Origin: an uncultured Collinsella sp.
GTDB lineage: Bacteria; Actinomycetota; Coriobacteriia; Coriobacteriales; Coriobacteriaceae
NCBI GenBank assembly: GCA_934647195.1
Contig: CAKUFD010000018.1
Coordinates: forward strand, 1 to 21,382
Length of the DNA stretch: 21,382 bases
Direction: 5' to 3'
Notes under the pieces: generated by a model
What the model saw: only the letters and a program-made list of their open reading frames with translations
The model's database searches: none
Told to the model about the DNA's origin: nothing
Program-made: the position numbers and the translations under genes
Shown: positions 1 to 8,630 of the stretch, piece by piece
How the letters are laid out: the number at the start of each line of letters is the position of its first letter
Position numbering within the stretch: the stretch's first letter is position 1

Positions 1-1207
<1,207 letters not shown>

Positions 1208-1217
1208 CGCGGTTTGT

Positions 1218-1240
1218 CCCCAGGTGCGTTCGCACCGGGG
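1218..1240 (+). terminator. Hairpin downstream of larC, possible weak terminator
   Basis: GGTGC at 1223-1227 pairs with GCACC at 1232-1236 around a GTTC loop. Flanking CCCC (1218-1221) and GGGG (1237-1240) extend the stem past one unpaired A. No T-run follows, so termination is uncertain. A TACAAT at 1250-1255 just downstream could be the -10 box of the next gene, but no good -35 box is seen. Confidence 0.35.
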
Positions 1241-1306
1241 CGTGCGGGGTACAATGCTTCGCGTATATGAATGTAGCTTCGCCGCCGGGCGGGGAGAGGA
1301 GACCGT

Positions 1307-1678
1307 ATGTCCACTATGCGAAAAGCGCTGAAGGTCCTGAGCCTTCTTGCCGTGGTTGGCGGCATTGACCTGCTGATCACCCTTATCGTGCTCAATACTT
1401 CTGGCGATCAGGCGCCCGATCTTCTGCATTCCATCGTGATGGGCTTCGTCGTGCTCTTTGCCTTTTTGCTTGGTGCCCAGGGCATCTCTGCGGCCAACGT
1501 CCCCGTTCGTGCTCGCGCCCTGCTTCCCGTGGCGCTCGTTGGCTTGCTTGTTAACGCTGCCGATGTGGTGCTCGCCATCCTGGGCGGGTGCGCTGTCGTG
1601 TCGGTAATCATCAACGCGCTGATCCTTGTGGGCATTTCCTATTGCGCCAGCGCTGTTGCGAAGGAATCCCTGCGCTAG
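1307..1678 (+). CDS. Small polytopic membrane protein, function unknown
   Basis: A 123-residue protein that is mostly hydrophobic. Four likely membrane segments lie at about residues 9-30, 42-62, 72-92 and 95-115. Short polar joins include TSGDQAPD, and Lys/Arg flank the ends. The ATG at 1307 has a good ribosome site, GGGGAGAGGAG, a few bases upstream, which supports this start. No enzyme motif is visible. It lies 40 bp before the phosphodiesterase gene and may be co-transcribed with it. I do not recognise the family, and no function can be assigned. Confidence 0.8.
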   Translation: MSTMRKALKVLSLLAVVGGIDLLITLIVLNTSGDQAPDLLHSIVMGFVVLFAFLLGAQGISAANVPVRARALLPVALVGLLVNAADVVLAILGGCAVVSVIINALILVGISYCASAVAKESLR

Positions 1679-1717
1679 CCCGATGTCTTAGCAAAGCTCC
1701 TCGAGATTGGATTCACT

Positions 1718-2272
1718 ATGAAGTTTCTCATCGCATCGGATATTCACGGCTCTGCGTACTGGGCCGAGCGCCTGATGTCTGCCATCGAGGCCGAGCAGCC
1801 CGATCGCATCATCCTTTTGGGAGACCTGCTCTACCACGGGCCCCGCAATGACCTCCCGCGCGATTATGCTCCCAAGCGCGTGATTCCGCTGCTCAACGAC
1901 CTCGCCAAAAGCGGACGCGTGATCGCTGTGCGCGGCAACTGCGAGGCGGAGGTCGACCAGATGGTGCTCGACTTTCCTTGCATGGCCGATAGCACTACGG
2001 TGATGGATAGCGACGGCCGCGAGCTCTTCTGCACGCATGGCCACGTGTTTGGCGCCGGTATGCACAACAGCGTGGACAACGCGCCGGTGCTGCCTGAGGG
2101 TTCCGCGCTGGTATACGGCCACACGCACATCAAGGTCAACGAGGAGAGCCAGGCGCATCCGGGCCTGTGGCTTTTCAACCCAGGCAGCGTATCCATCCCC
2201 AAGGACGGAACGCATAGCTACGGCATCTATGAGAACGGTGCGTTTAGGCACGTGGTCCTCGAAGAGGAGTAG
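1718..2272 (+). CDS. yfcE: YfcE-type metallophosphoesterase
   Basis: A 184-residue cytoplasmic protein of the calcineurin-like phosphoesterase fold. All the metal-binding motifs are present in order: SDIHG (residues 7-11), GDLLYHGPRN (about 35-44), GNCE (about 73-76), THGH (about 107-110), GHTH (about 134-137) and NPGS near 152. The family hydrolyses phosphodiester model substrates such as bis-pNPP using two divalent metals, typically manganese. The in vivo substrate of YfcE is unknown. Length matches E. coli YfcE. The ribosome site before ATG 1718 is weak. The gene is followed after 51 bp by the convergent regulator gene. Confidence 0.93.
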   Translation: MKFLIASDIHGSAYWAERLMSAIEAEQPDRIILLGDLLYHGPRNDLPRDYAPKRVIPLLNDLAKSGRVIAVRGNCEAEVDQMVLDFPCMADSTTVMDSDGRELFCTHGHVFGAGMHNSVDNAPVLPEGSALVYGHTHIKVNEESQAHPGLWLFNPGSVSIPKDGTHSYGIYENGAFRHVVLEEE

Positions 2273-2323
2273 CGGCGCGCCTTTGGCCCGCTGGCTCGTC
2301 CTCGACGCGCCCGCTCGGCAGCT

Positions 2324-3571
2324 CTAGCGCAAAAGGCGCCAAAGGGTAGTGCGGCTGATGCCTAAGACATCGGCCGCTTTTGTTTTGTTGCCGTCCAGGT
2401 GGTCGACGACCAGCCGTGCGATGTCGCGTTCGGTATCGGCGAGCGGTCGCAAGATGTAGAGGTCGGTCTCCAGCGCGGGTGACGAAAAGACACCGGAGCG
2501 AATCACATTTTCTTGCGCAAGGACCGCGTCTGCATTCGCTTTGCTCACCGGGGCGGCTCCGCCTAAGATCAACAGGCGTTCGGCGACCTCGCGCAGCTGC
2601 GTATAGTTGCGCGGCCAGCCGTAGGCGTCCAGGACCTCTGCGGCGTCGCGCTCGATCGCGGGCGCTTCCATTTCAAATTCATGGGCGAGATGCGCCAGGT
2701 AGCGCTCGACGCGACGCGACGCCTCGCCCTGCTCGCGTATGGGCGGGGCGATGCAGACCGCGCAGTTGAGCTGCTCAGCACATTGGGCCACGGCATCGCA
2801 CTCGCCTCCGCCGGGAATGTCGTTGCCCGAGAGGATCACGCGGCAGCGTTCGGCGAGAGCTCCCTCGCGCAGCGTCGCCAACAGCTCACGGTGACGGCGC
2901 TCCCCCAAAGCATGCAGGCGCCTGATGTAGACGGTCATATCGGTTTGATAGAGCGGCGAGTCTGCCGATTTGAGCAGGTGATGCCAGGAGCGATCGTTCA
3001 AGATATCGCAGCTGATGCGAACGAACGGTTGGCGTGAGAAGGAACCGGAGAGGTAGAGGAGCTCAGCGATCTGGTCTTTGCCGCATCCCGCTTCGCCTTC
3101 GAGCATCACGGGTGAGCTGTGCTCGTAGGAGGCGAGCACGAGCGGGGAGAGGGCGCCCTCGCCCTCGATGATGCCAAAGGCGCTCTGCTCAAAATCGGCC
3201 CGCACGTCTTCTGCATTGAGCCAATCGATGCCGGGCCGTACGGTACTGCTGCGCCGATGACGTACGGTAAAGACGTCGAGTGCATGCCCGTCAATATCCT
3301 GTTTGCGCGGATAGAGCGTGAACAGCTTTCCCTCGCGCGTGAACAGCAGGCGGCCGCCCTCGGACGCTCGGTCGCGATGGTCGCTGGCGTATTCGATCAA
3401 TGCGTCGCGATAGCTTTGCGCGGGTTCCAACGTGGTGAAGGCGATGGATGCGTCGGCTTCGAACGCAATGATATCGATGCCCGCATCGGCGAGCGCCCCG
3501 ACAAGAAGCCCCTGCAATGACTCGGGGGCAAGATAGCTGACATCGGAGCCGCGCGTGTTCTGTTTGCCCAT
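2324..3571 (-). CDS. NtrC-like AAA+ regulator with Fis-type HTH, no GAFTGA loop
   Basis: A 415-residue protein. Residues 1-110 form an N-terminal sensory region of unknown ligand. Residues 125-340 form an AAA+ domain with Walker A GEAGCGKD (158-165) and a sensor-2-like YGWPRNYTQLREV (317-329). A Fis-type HTH ends the protein (GNKTKAADVLGISRTTLWRL, 394-413). The GAFTGA loop that contacts sigma-54 cannot be found; SPLYQTDMTVYIRRL occupies that zone, and the Walker B is weak. It may therefore act on sigma-70 promoters as TyrR does, or be a degenerate activator. ATG 3571 was preferred to an in-frame GTG at 3583 because AGTGAGG lies 6 bases before the ATG. Upstream, ACGA-N4-TCGT at 3602-3613 is a possible autoregulatory site. 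Target genes are unknown. Confidence 0.85.
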   Translation of the reverse strand: MGKQNTRGSDVSYLAPESLQGLLVGALADAGIDIIAFEADASIAFTTLEPAQSYRDALIEYASDHRDRASEGGRLLFTREGKLFTLYPRKQDIDGHALDVFTVRHRRSSTVRPGIDWLNAEDVRADFEQSAFGIIEGEGALSPLVLASYEHSSPVMLEGEAGCGKDQIAELLYLSGSFSRQPFVRISCDILNDRSWHHLLKSADSPLYQTDMTVYIRRLHALGERRHRELLATLREGALAERCRVILSGNDIPGGGECDAVAQCAEQLNCAVCIAPPIREQGEASRRVERYLAHLAHEFEMEAPAIERDAAEVLDAYGWPRNYTQLREVAERLLILGGAAPVSKANADAVLAQENVIRSGVFSSPALETDLYILRPLADTERDIARLVVDHLDGNKTKAADVLGISRTTLWRLLR

Positions 3572-3663
3572 GATGCGCCTCACTCACTGTTTCAAAATTA
3601 AACGATATTTCGTATTTGTCAGTATAGAGCAGGAAAAGCGAAGGCGCGATTATAGTGGTGCAC

Positions 3664-3917
3664 CGATTGGAGGTGCCTGGCGGCCTGGCTAGCCGGCAGC
3701 TTCCAACTGGGCGATGAGGGCTCTTGGCAACGCCCGCCATCGCCGTGCGGCAACGGCTTTTAAGACGATGCGCATAGCGATGGTGAGCGATATTACTAAC
3801 ACTGCGGACAAGCCCGCCGAGTGCCCTCATCGCCCCGTTGGCACCCTTCCTGTTCTTGCGACGCCATCCACACAAGAACAACGAGCGACCCCGATTCTTC
3901 GGGGTCGCTCCGTTTTT
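3664..3917 (+). ncRNA. Candidate structured RNA ending in an intrinsic terminator
   Basis: The gap between the divergent regulator and degV genes (3572-4026) holds no convincing ORF but is heavily base-paired. Stem 1 pairs 3667-3677 with 3695-3706, with one bulge. A 13-bp perfect helix pairs 3709-3721 with 3823-3835. It continues past a T-T mismatch through 3723-3728 with 3816-3821. Inside it, 3735-3743 pairs with 3777-3785. A 12-bp terminator hairpin closes the unit. TATAGT at 3651-3656 could be its -10 box, but no good -35 box is seen. It does not show the signature motifs I would expect of RNase P, SRP, tmRNA or T-box RNAs. It could be a free sRNA or an attenuating leader of degV. Strand is inferred from the T-run. 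Confidence 0.45.
3883..3917 (+). terminator. Strong intrinsic terminator upstream of degV
   Basis: GAGCGACCCCGA (3883-3894) pairs perfectly over 12 bp with TCGGGGTCGCTC (3899-3910) around a TTCT loop, followed by CG and five T. It lies 110 bp before the degV start and no protein gene precedes it on this strand. It therefore ends an RNA made from the 3572-3880 region. Confidence 0.88.
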
Positions 3918-4026
3918 GCTGCTCTTTGTTTTGCCATATGCGTAACTTTTGCTTTTGCTGTCGTATGGCTGTCGATGATGTCACAATTGGGCGCATATGT
4001 TTCTTGATTCGAGCGGAGTATCTTTC

Positions 4027-4992
4027 ATGTCCACTTCTGATGCCGTCTGCAATATCATCGTCGATTCCTGCTGCGAACTTTCGCAGGGTTATTGCGAGCG
4101 CGCCGGTCTGCGCGTCCTCAACTTTTCCTATACCGAGACGGTCAAGGGTGACGACGGACTGACGGGCGTGGATGATATGTACGAGAGCACCTCGGCACAC
4201 GATTTTTACGAGGCTATGCGTCATGGTGCACAGCCTATGACCTCGCAGCCTTCACAGCTCGCTTTTGAGACCGTCTTCAACGAGGCGATCGATTCGGGCA
4301 CGCCGACGGTGTACCTTGCGTTTTCAAGCGGGCTTTCCGGTGCATACGAGGGCGCCTGCACCGCTCTTGCGCGCATCTGCCGTGAGCATGGGGTCGAGTC
4401 TGCAGCCGAGTTGGGCCTGTATGTGGTTGACCTCAAGCTGGGGTCCACTCCCCAGGGTTTGATTATCGCCGAGGCGGTTCGCCAGCGCGATCGCGGCCTT
4501 ACGGCTGCCGAGCTTGCCGCATGGGCGGCGGAGGCGCGCTACTACGTGCAGACCATGTTTATGGTCGACGACCTCGATGCTCTGCATCGTGGCGGCAGGA
4601 TTTCTGCCGGCGTGGCGCTTGTGGGCGGAAAGCTGGACGTCAAGCCGCTGCTCACCTTTGATACCGATGGTAAGCTTGCTGTCGTGGGCGTGGTTCGCGG
4701 CCGCAAGAAGGGTCTGCGACGTATGGCCGAGTTCTATAGCAAGGGCCGCAACGCCGACCTGTATTCCAATGTTGCCGCCATCGGCAACGCCGACGCTGAG
4801 GGCGATGCCCGTCGCCTGCGCGAGCTGATTGCCAAGCAAGACGACACCACCATGTTCCTTGAGACGAATATCGGTCCCACGATCGGCTGCCATGTGGGGC
4901 CGGGCATGGTGTCCATCTCCTTTTGGGGCGAGGACCGTCGCGGCCAGACCTCGATTTCCGATCGCATTGCCGGAATGGTCAAAGGCAAGTAG
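4027..4992 (+). CDS. DegV family fatty-acid-binding protein
   Basis: A 321-residue DegV protein. Family members bind a fatty acid between two alpha/beta lobes; several Gram-positive members (FakB) present it to the kinase FakA for phosphorylation. Visible family marks are IIVDSCCELS at the N-terminus, MTSQPSQ near residue 72, FSSGLSGAYEGA near 98-109, DDLDALHRGGRIS near 180-192, KPLLTF near 206, and IGPTIGCHVGPGM near 288-300. The start ATG 4027 has GGAG about 10 bases upstream; an earlier in-frame ATG at 3997 lacks a ribosome site. The gene stands alone, behind the candidate structured RNA and its terminator. No fakA neighbour is seen, so a FakB role is only possible. The lipid ligand cannot be predicted. 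Confidence 0.93.
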   Translation: MSTSDAVCNIIVDSCCELSQGYCERAGLRVLNFSYTETVKGDDGLTGVDDMYESTSAHDFYEAMRHGAQPMTSQPSQLAFETVFNEAIDSGTPTVYLAFSSGLSGAYEGACTALARICREHGVESAAELGLYVVDLKLGSTPQGLIIAEAVRQRDRGLTAAELAAWAAEARYYVQTMFMVDDLDALHRGGRISAGVALVGGKLDVKPLLTFDTDGKLAVVGVVRGRKKGLRRMAEFYSKGRNADLYSNVAAIGNADAEGDARRLRELIAKQDDTTMFLETNIGPTIGCHVGPGMVSISFWGEDRRGQTSISDRIAGMVKGK

Positions 4993-5016
4993 TACAACAG
5001 CACGGAGCATATGAGA

Positions 5017-5051
5017 AGCGGGCCTGTCCGGATTATGGGCAGGCCCGCTTT
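5017..5051. terminator. Bidirectional hairpin between degV and nitroreductase genes
   Basis: A 13-bp stem, 5017-5029 with 5037-5049 and one G-U pair, encloses a 7-base loop. It sits between two convergent genes. T-tails are very short on both sides, so termination strength is uncertain. Confidence 0.7.
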
Positions 5052-5083
5052 GCATGCAAGGGGTGTTGGAGGATGCGGATGGG

Positions 5084-5605
5084 TTACTTCACGTACACCA
5101 CGTTGTCACGGCGGGGCTTAGGCTCGCCTGCGGGGCTTGCAGCGTAGCCCAGAATGCAGTGGCCCACGCCGCGCAGCGAGCCGTCGGAGGGAAGGCCCCA
5201 AGAGGCCAGTAGCGCGCGTCCCTCTTCGGATTCAAACTCTTCGCGCGCGCGGTGAATCCAGCACGAATCGACACCTAAAGCGTGCGCAGCGTTCATCAGG
5301 TTGCCCATGGCGAGGGCTCCGTCTTCCACGCAGGTAGGAACGCTTGCATCGACGAGCACCACGACGACCGTTTGCGCTCCATAGAATGGATCGGTGTCGA
5401 CTCCCATGATCTGGGCGTTCATGTGCGAGAGCTGCTTGACTGTGGCGGGGTCGGTCACGGCGACGAAGGTGACGGGCTGGCGGCCCATGCCGCTTGCCGC
5501 AAAGCGCCCCGCCTCGATGATGGCATCGAGCGTTTGAGCGTCCACAGGGCGATCGAGGTATGCACGGCAGCTGCGGCGTGTCTTCAGGGCATCGAGAGCA
5601 TCCAT
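5084..5605 (-). CDS. Nitroreductase family FMN-dependent oxidoreductase
   Basis: A 173-residue protein of the usual length for small nitroreductases, which use FMN and NAD(P)H as cytoplasmic homodimers. RRSCRAYLDRPV at residues 10-21 is the N-terminal FMN-phosphate site. GRFAASGMGRQPVTFVAV (about 33-50) is the second typical block. SCWIHRAREEF and GVGHCILGYA form the C-terminal flavin region. ATG 5605 is chosen because AAAGGA lies 8 bases upstream; an in-frame ATG at 5662 has no such site. The C-terminus (PRRDNVVYVK) is typical of the family. A perfect 10-bp palindrome, TTCATATGAA (5658-5667), lies 53 bp upstream and could be an operator. The natural substrate is unknown. Confidence 0.9.
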   Translation of the reverse strand: MDALDALKTRRSCRAYLDRPVDAQTLDAIIEAGRFAASGMGRQPVTFVAVTDPATVKQLSHMNAQIMGVDTDPFYGAQTVVVVLVDASVPTCVEDGALAMGNLMNAAHALGVDSCWIHRAREEFESEEGRALLASWGLPSDGSLRGVGHCILGYAASPAGEPKPRRDNVVYVK

Positions 5606-5889
5606 ATCGGTTCCTTTCGGTTGGAGATGGTCTACGGGGCTATCTATACCCACTGAGTTCATATGAATAATGGCTTAGAACTTGCATTTTTTGCGATGCA
5701 CAAGGGATGGCAATATGCGCGTTGCACACTTGGCTGCCATATCTTTTTCGCTTTCTTCCGTTTGCGTGTATGTCTGTGCCGCCCGCCTAAATGACCTGTC
5801 GCAAGGTGCCGTAAACGGGTTTATTTGAAGGTAACGCTCTGCTGAATGCAGGGCTTTCGCATCGGCCCTCGACCATTTGGGAGGTCATC

Positions 5890-6186
5890 ATGGGATTGAA
5901 GGCAGACGAGACGATATCCTTGGAATTCGAGGATCTCCTGAGTTACCTGCGGTCTAAGACGCGCATCTTCATGGATGCCGACGGCGGTCAGTATTACATC
6001 ACGCATACCGATGGCTACTGGCGCGTTCAGGATTGCAACCAGCTGAACGATAAGGGTCGTTTTACGGATTGTTCCGAGTTGGTCACCACGCTCTCCGAGC
6101 TCATCGAGCTTCCGTGGCATGACGGAAAGAGTATCCACGATCTCTGTGCGGGCGCTACGTTCTACGAGTCGATACAGGAAGGCTAG
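5890..6186 (+). CDS. Hypothetical acidic 98-residue protein
   Basis: The ATG at 5890 follows a strong ribosome site, GGGAGGTCATC, and the gene ends just before a clear terminator, so it is very likely expressed. The protein is acidic and has no signal peptide or membrane segment. It reads as a small alpha/beta domain with a central DADGGQYYITHTDGYWRVQD stretch and a C-terminal GATFYESI. I do not recognise the family. It is monocistronic. The 284-bp gap before it, shared with the divergent nitroreductase gene, contains a short GC stem near 5849-5869 but no clear promoter. Confidence 0.8.
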   Translation: MGLKADETISLEFEDLLSYLRSKTRIFMDADGGQYYITHTDGYWRVQDCNQLNDKGRFTDCSELVTTLSELIELPWHDGKSIHDLCAGATFYESIQEG

Positions 6187-6222
6187 AAGGACACATCCGT
6201 TTTGACAAACAAATCCCCTTTT

Positions 6223-6252
6223 ACCCGCCAATGATTGTTGGCGGGTTTTTTT
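6223..6252 (+). terminator. Intrinsic terminator after the 98-residue ORF
   Basis: ACCCGCCAA (6223-6231) pairs perfectly with TTGGCGGGT (6238-6246) around TGATTG, followed by a run of seven T to 6252. Confidence 0.93.
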
Positions 6253-6287
6253 ATGGCGCGATCTCATTTGACGCGAATGACCCCCTC

Positions 6288-6316
6288 TTGACAGTAATCC
6301 GAAACCGGACTATCCT
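6288..6316 (+). promoter_or_regulatory. Sigma-70-type promoter of the MarR/ABC operon
   Basis: TTGACA at 6288-6293 is a perfect -35 box. It is followed by exactly 17 bases and TATCCT at 6311-6316. The expected start of transcription is near 6323. The first operator box fills the spacer, so a bound repressor would block RNA polymerase directly. Confidence 0.85.
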
Positions 6317-6343
6317 CTCTCGAGGAAAATGTCCGATTTCGGA
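6298..6343. promoter_or_regulatory. Two palindromic operator boxes, TCCG-N4-CGGA
   Basis: Box 1 (6298-6309) reads TCCGAAACCGGA and box 2 (6332-6343) reads TCCGATTTCGGA. Their centres are 34 bp apart, about three helical turns. With flanks, the two sites form an inverted repeat with 18-bp arms (6293-6310 and 6331-6348) differing at one position. Box 1 lies between -35 and -10 and box 2 in the early transcribed region, before the marR gene. This is the expected layout for autorepression by a dimeric MarR protein. Binding is inferred. Confidence 0.8.
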
Positions 6344-6376
6344 TTACTCATACCGATGGATATTATGGGGAGGGGC

Positions 6377-6859
6377 ATGGACAGCATGGAGGAAAACGAG
6401 CTCGCTGCGATGGTGCAGCGCCTCGATCACGGTTACAACCAAGTGGATAAGCTTTACTACGAGGTTGCTCGGGCCTGCGGGCTTCCGGAGTGTTCGTATT
6501 GGATGATTTACGACATCGTGCAGCATGGCGGCTCTCGCCCCATTGCCGCCCTCTGTGCGGAATGGGGATACAGCAAGCAGACCATCAACTCGGCGCTCAA
6601 GCACTTGTCGATGCGCGGGCTGGTGGATCTGGTCTACGCGGAGGGGAGCCGAAAGAACAAGGTTGCCCAGCTGACCAAAGAGGGGTCGCGCTTTTCCGAG
6701 CGATTTATCGCGCCGGCGCTCGATGCCGAAGTCAAGGCCCTCTCGACGCTTACGGCGACCGAACGAAAGCGCTTCGAGGCGTTGGTAAACAAGTACGACG
6801 CTGCGCTTACACTCGAGCTCACGCGGCTCAAGGAAGCAATCTTGGAAGAAACTCGATAA
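6377..6859 (+). CDS. MarR-family transcriptional regulator
   Basis: A 160-residue winged-helix protein. The DNA-binding region is RPIAALCAEWGYSKQTINSA followed by LKHLSMRGLVDLVYAEGSRK (about residues 56-95), with the wing at EGSRKNKVAQLT. Terminal helices form the dimer interface. ATG 6377 is preferred because GGGGAGG lies a few bases upstream; in-frame ATGs at 6329 and 6356 are worse placed, and 6329 would lie in box 2. It is the first gene of an operon with two ABC exporter halves (gap 16 bp), and its promoter carries two palindromes. The likely role is a drug- or metabolite-responsive repressor of the exporter, released by ligand binding. The inducer is unknown. Confidence 0.92.
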   Translation: MDSMEENELAAMVQRLDHGYNQVDKLYYEVARACGLPECSYWMIYDIVQHGGSRPIAALCAEWGYSKQTINSALKHLSMRGLVDLVYAEGSRKNKVAQLTKEGSRFSERFIAPALDAEVKALSTLTATERKRFEALVNKYDAALTLELTRLKEAILEETR

Positions 6860-6875
6860 CGAACGAAGGTCATAT

Positions 6876-8630
6876 ATGAAAACGCTTGTGCGTTTCCTCA
6901 AACCTCACAAAGGACTCGTTGCGCTCACGCTTCTCGTGCTGCTGATTGACAACGCGGGAACGCTGCTGGTTCCCACCATGCTCGCGAATATGGTCAATGT
7001 GGGCATCACGTCGGGATCGACTGAGTATCTCCTGCGCAACGGCCTGTTCATGTTGGGCGCCACCGCCATGGCCTCGGGCGGCGCGGTGGCAGGCTCTTAT
7101 CTTGCCGCACGTCTGGCCTCGCGGGTTACCTGCGACATCCGCTGTGCAATCTACCGTAAATCCCTGGAGTTTTCGGCGAGCGACTTTGATCGCTTTGGAA
7201 CCGGCGCGATGATCACGCGTACCTTGGGCGATATCAACGTGGTGCAGCAGTCGATTATCATGACCTGCCAGATGGTGCTGCCTATGCCGGTGCTCGCCGT
7301 TGTCGGTATCATCTTGGCCTTTAGGATCGATTATCAGATGGGCTTCATGCTGCTGATCGCTGTGGCCATCGTGATGGTGCTCGCGGTGATTACGGTTGCC
7401 AAGACGGCGCCGATCTTCATTCGCCTGCAGAGCTTTATCGACCGCATGAATGTAGTGCTGCGCGAGAACATCATCGGCGCGCGCGTGATTCGCGCGTTTG
7501 GCCGGGAGAGGCGCGAAGAGGAGCGTGAAGGGCGCGTGTTCGAGGAATACGCGCAAAACGCCATTCGCGTGAATTACGTCTTCTCGGGGCTCGATTGTTT
7601 TTGCTTCTTCGTGATGAACATGGTCGAAGTGTGCGTGATTTGGCTTGGCGGTGATCGCGTGGGTGCCCACGCCATGCAGATTGGCAGCATATCGGCGGTG
7701 CTCGAATATGCCATCCTCATTCTCTTCTACATTATGACGGCGCAGATGGTCATGGTAACCATGCCGCGCGCTAAGGCATGCCTCGACCGTGCGCGTGAGG
7801 TGTTGGAGCTCAAGCCCTCCATTGTGGACAGCGTGGATGCCAAGCCCCTTTCGGCTGCGGCGGTACCTGCGCAAGAGGGCGAAGAAGACGTAGTGGCACG
7901 CTTTGACCACGCGAGCTTCCGCTTTGCCGACGCCGACGAAGATACGCTGCATGACCTCAATTTCTACTGCCGACGTGGGCAAACCACGGCGATTATCGGA
8001 TCGACGGGCTCGGGAAAATCGACGGTGGCAAAGCTCTTGCTGCGCCTTCATGACATCACGCGCGGGCGCGTGCTTTTGGGTGATCGCGATGTGCGCGACG
8101 TCGCGCAGCACGAGTTGCGTACGCGCGTCTCGTACGTGCCGCAAAAGGCATGGCTCTTCTCGGGTACCGTGGCGAGCAATCTGCGAGACGGCTTGCCGGA
8201 TGCGACCGAAGAGCAGATGCGTCATGCGCTCGATGTTGCCCAAAGCCAGTTTGTCTACGACCTCGAGGGCGGGCTCGATGCGGTGGTGGCCCAGGGAGGA
8301 ACGAACTTCTCGGGAGGTCAACGCCAGCGTTTGGCTATCGCCCGCGCGATTATCAAGCCCGCGGACCTCTATGTCTTTGACGATAGTTTCTCGGCGCTCG
8401 ATTTCAAGACCGATGCCGCTTTGCGTGCTGCATTGACGAAAGAGATGCACGACTCCGCGCTTCTTATCATCGCCCAGCGCATCTCGACTATCCTGCATGC
8501 CGACCAGATTATCGTGCTCAAGGACGGCGAGGTTGTGGGCCAGGGGCGCCACGAGGAGCTTATGGAAACGTGCGAGGTGTATCGCGCAATCGCCGAATCG
8601 CAGATGAAGGGAGGTGAGGCGCATGAGTGA
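6876..8630 (+). CDS. ABC exporter half, degenerate catalytic site (heterodimer subunit 1)
   Basis: A 584-residue half-transporter with six membrane helices in about residues 1-310 and an ATP-binding domain after about 345. Walker A GSTGSGKST is near 375, the signature FSGGQRQRLAIARA near 478, and Walker B YVFDDSFSALD near 500. The residue after the Walker B aspartate is Asp where catalytic Glu is usual, so its own ATP site should hydrolyse poorly. The signature is intact and would serve the partner's site. This matches heterodimeric exporters such as BmrCD and TM287/288, which export drugs or lipids. The ATG follows AACGAAGGT. The stop overlaps the start of the next gene by 8 bp, which points to translational coupling. 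The substrate is unknown. Confidence 0.93.
   Translation: MKTLVRFLKPHKGLVALTLLVLLIDNAGTLLVPTMLANMVNVGITSGSTEYLLRNGLFMLGATAMASGGAVAGSYLAARLASRVTCDIRCAIYRKSLEFSASDFDRFGTGAMITRTLGDINVVQQSIIMTCQMVLPMPVLAVVGIILAFRIDYQMGFMLLIAVAIVMVLAVITVAKTAPIFIRLQSFIDRMNVVLRENIIGARVIRAFGRERREEEREGRVFEEYAQNAIRVNYVFSGLDCFCFFVMNMVEVCVIWLGGDRVGAHAMQIGSISAVLEYAILILFYIMTAQMVMVTMPRAKACLDRAREVLELKPSIVDSVDAKPLSAAAVPAQEGEEDVVARFDHASFRFADADEDTLHDLNFYCRRGQTTAIIGSTGSGKSTVAKLLLRLHDITRGRVLLGDRDVRDVAQHELRTRVSYVPQKAWLFSGTVASNLRDGLPDATEEQMRHALDVAQSQFVYDLEGGLDAVVAQGGTNFSGGQRQRLAIARAIIKPADLYVFDDSFSALDFKTDAALRAALTKEMHDSALLIIAQRISTILHADQIIVLKDGEVVGQGRHEELMETCEVYRAIAESQMKGGEAHE

Noticed and set aside
3714..4007. Plus-strand ORF through the structured region (about 97 codons)
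   Set aside because: It runs through the terminator hairpin and has no good ribosome site; its start lies in the 13-bp helix. A similar minus-strand frame begins in the mirror arm, as expected from the inverted repeat.
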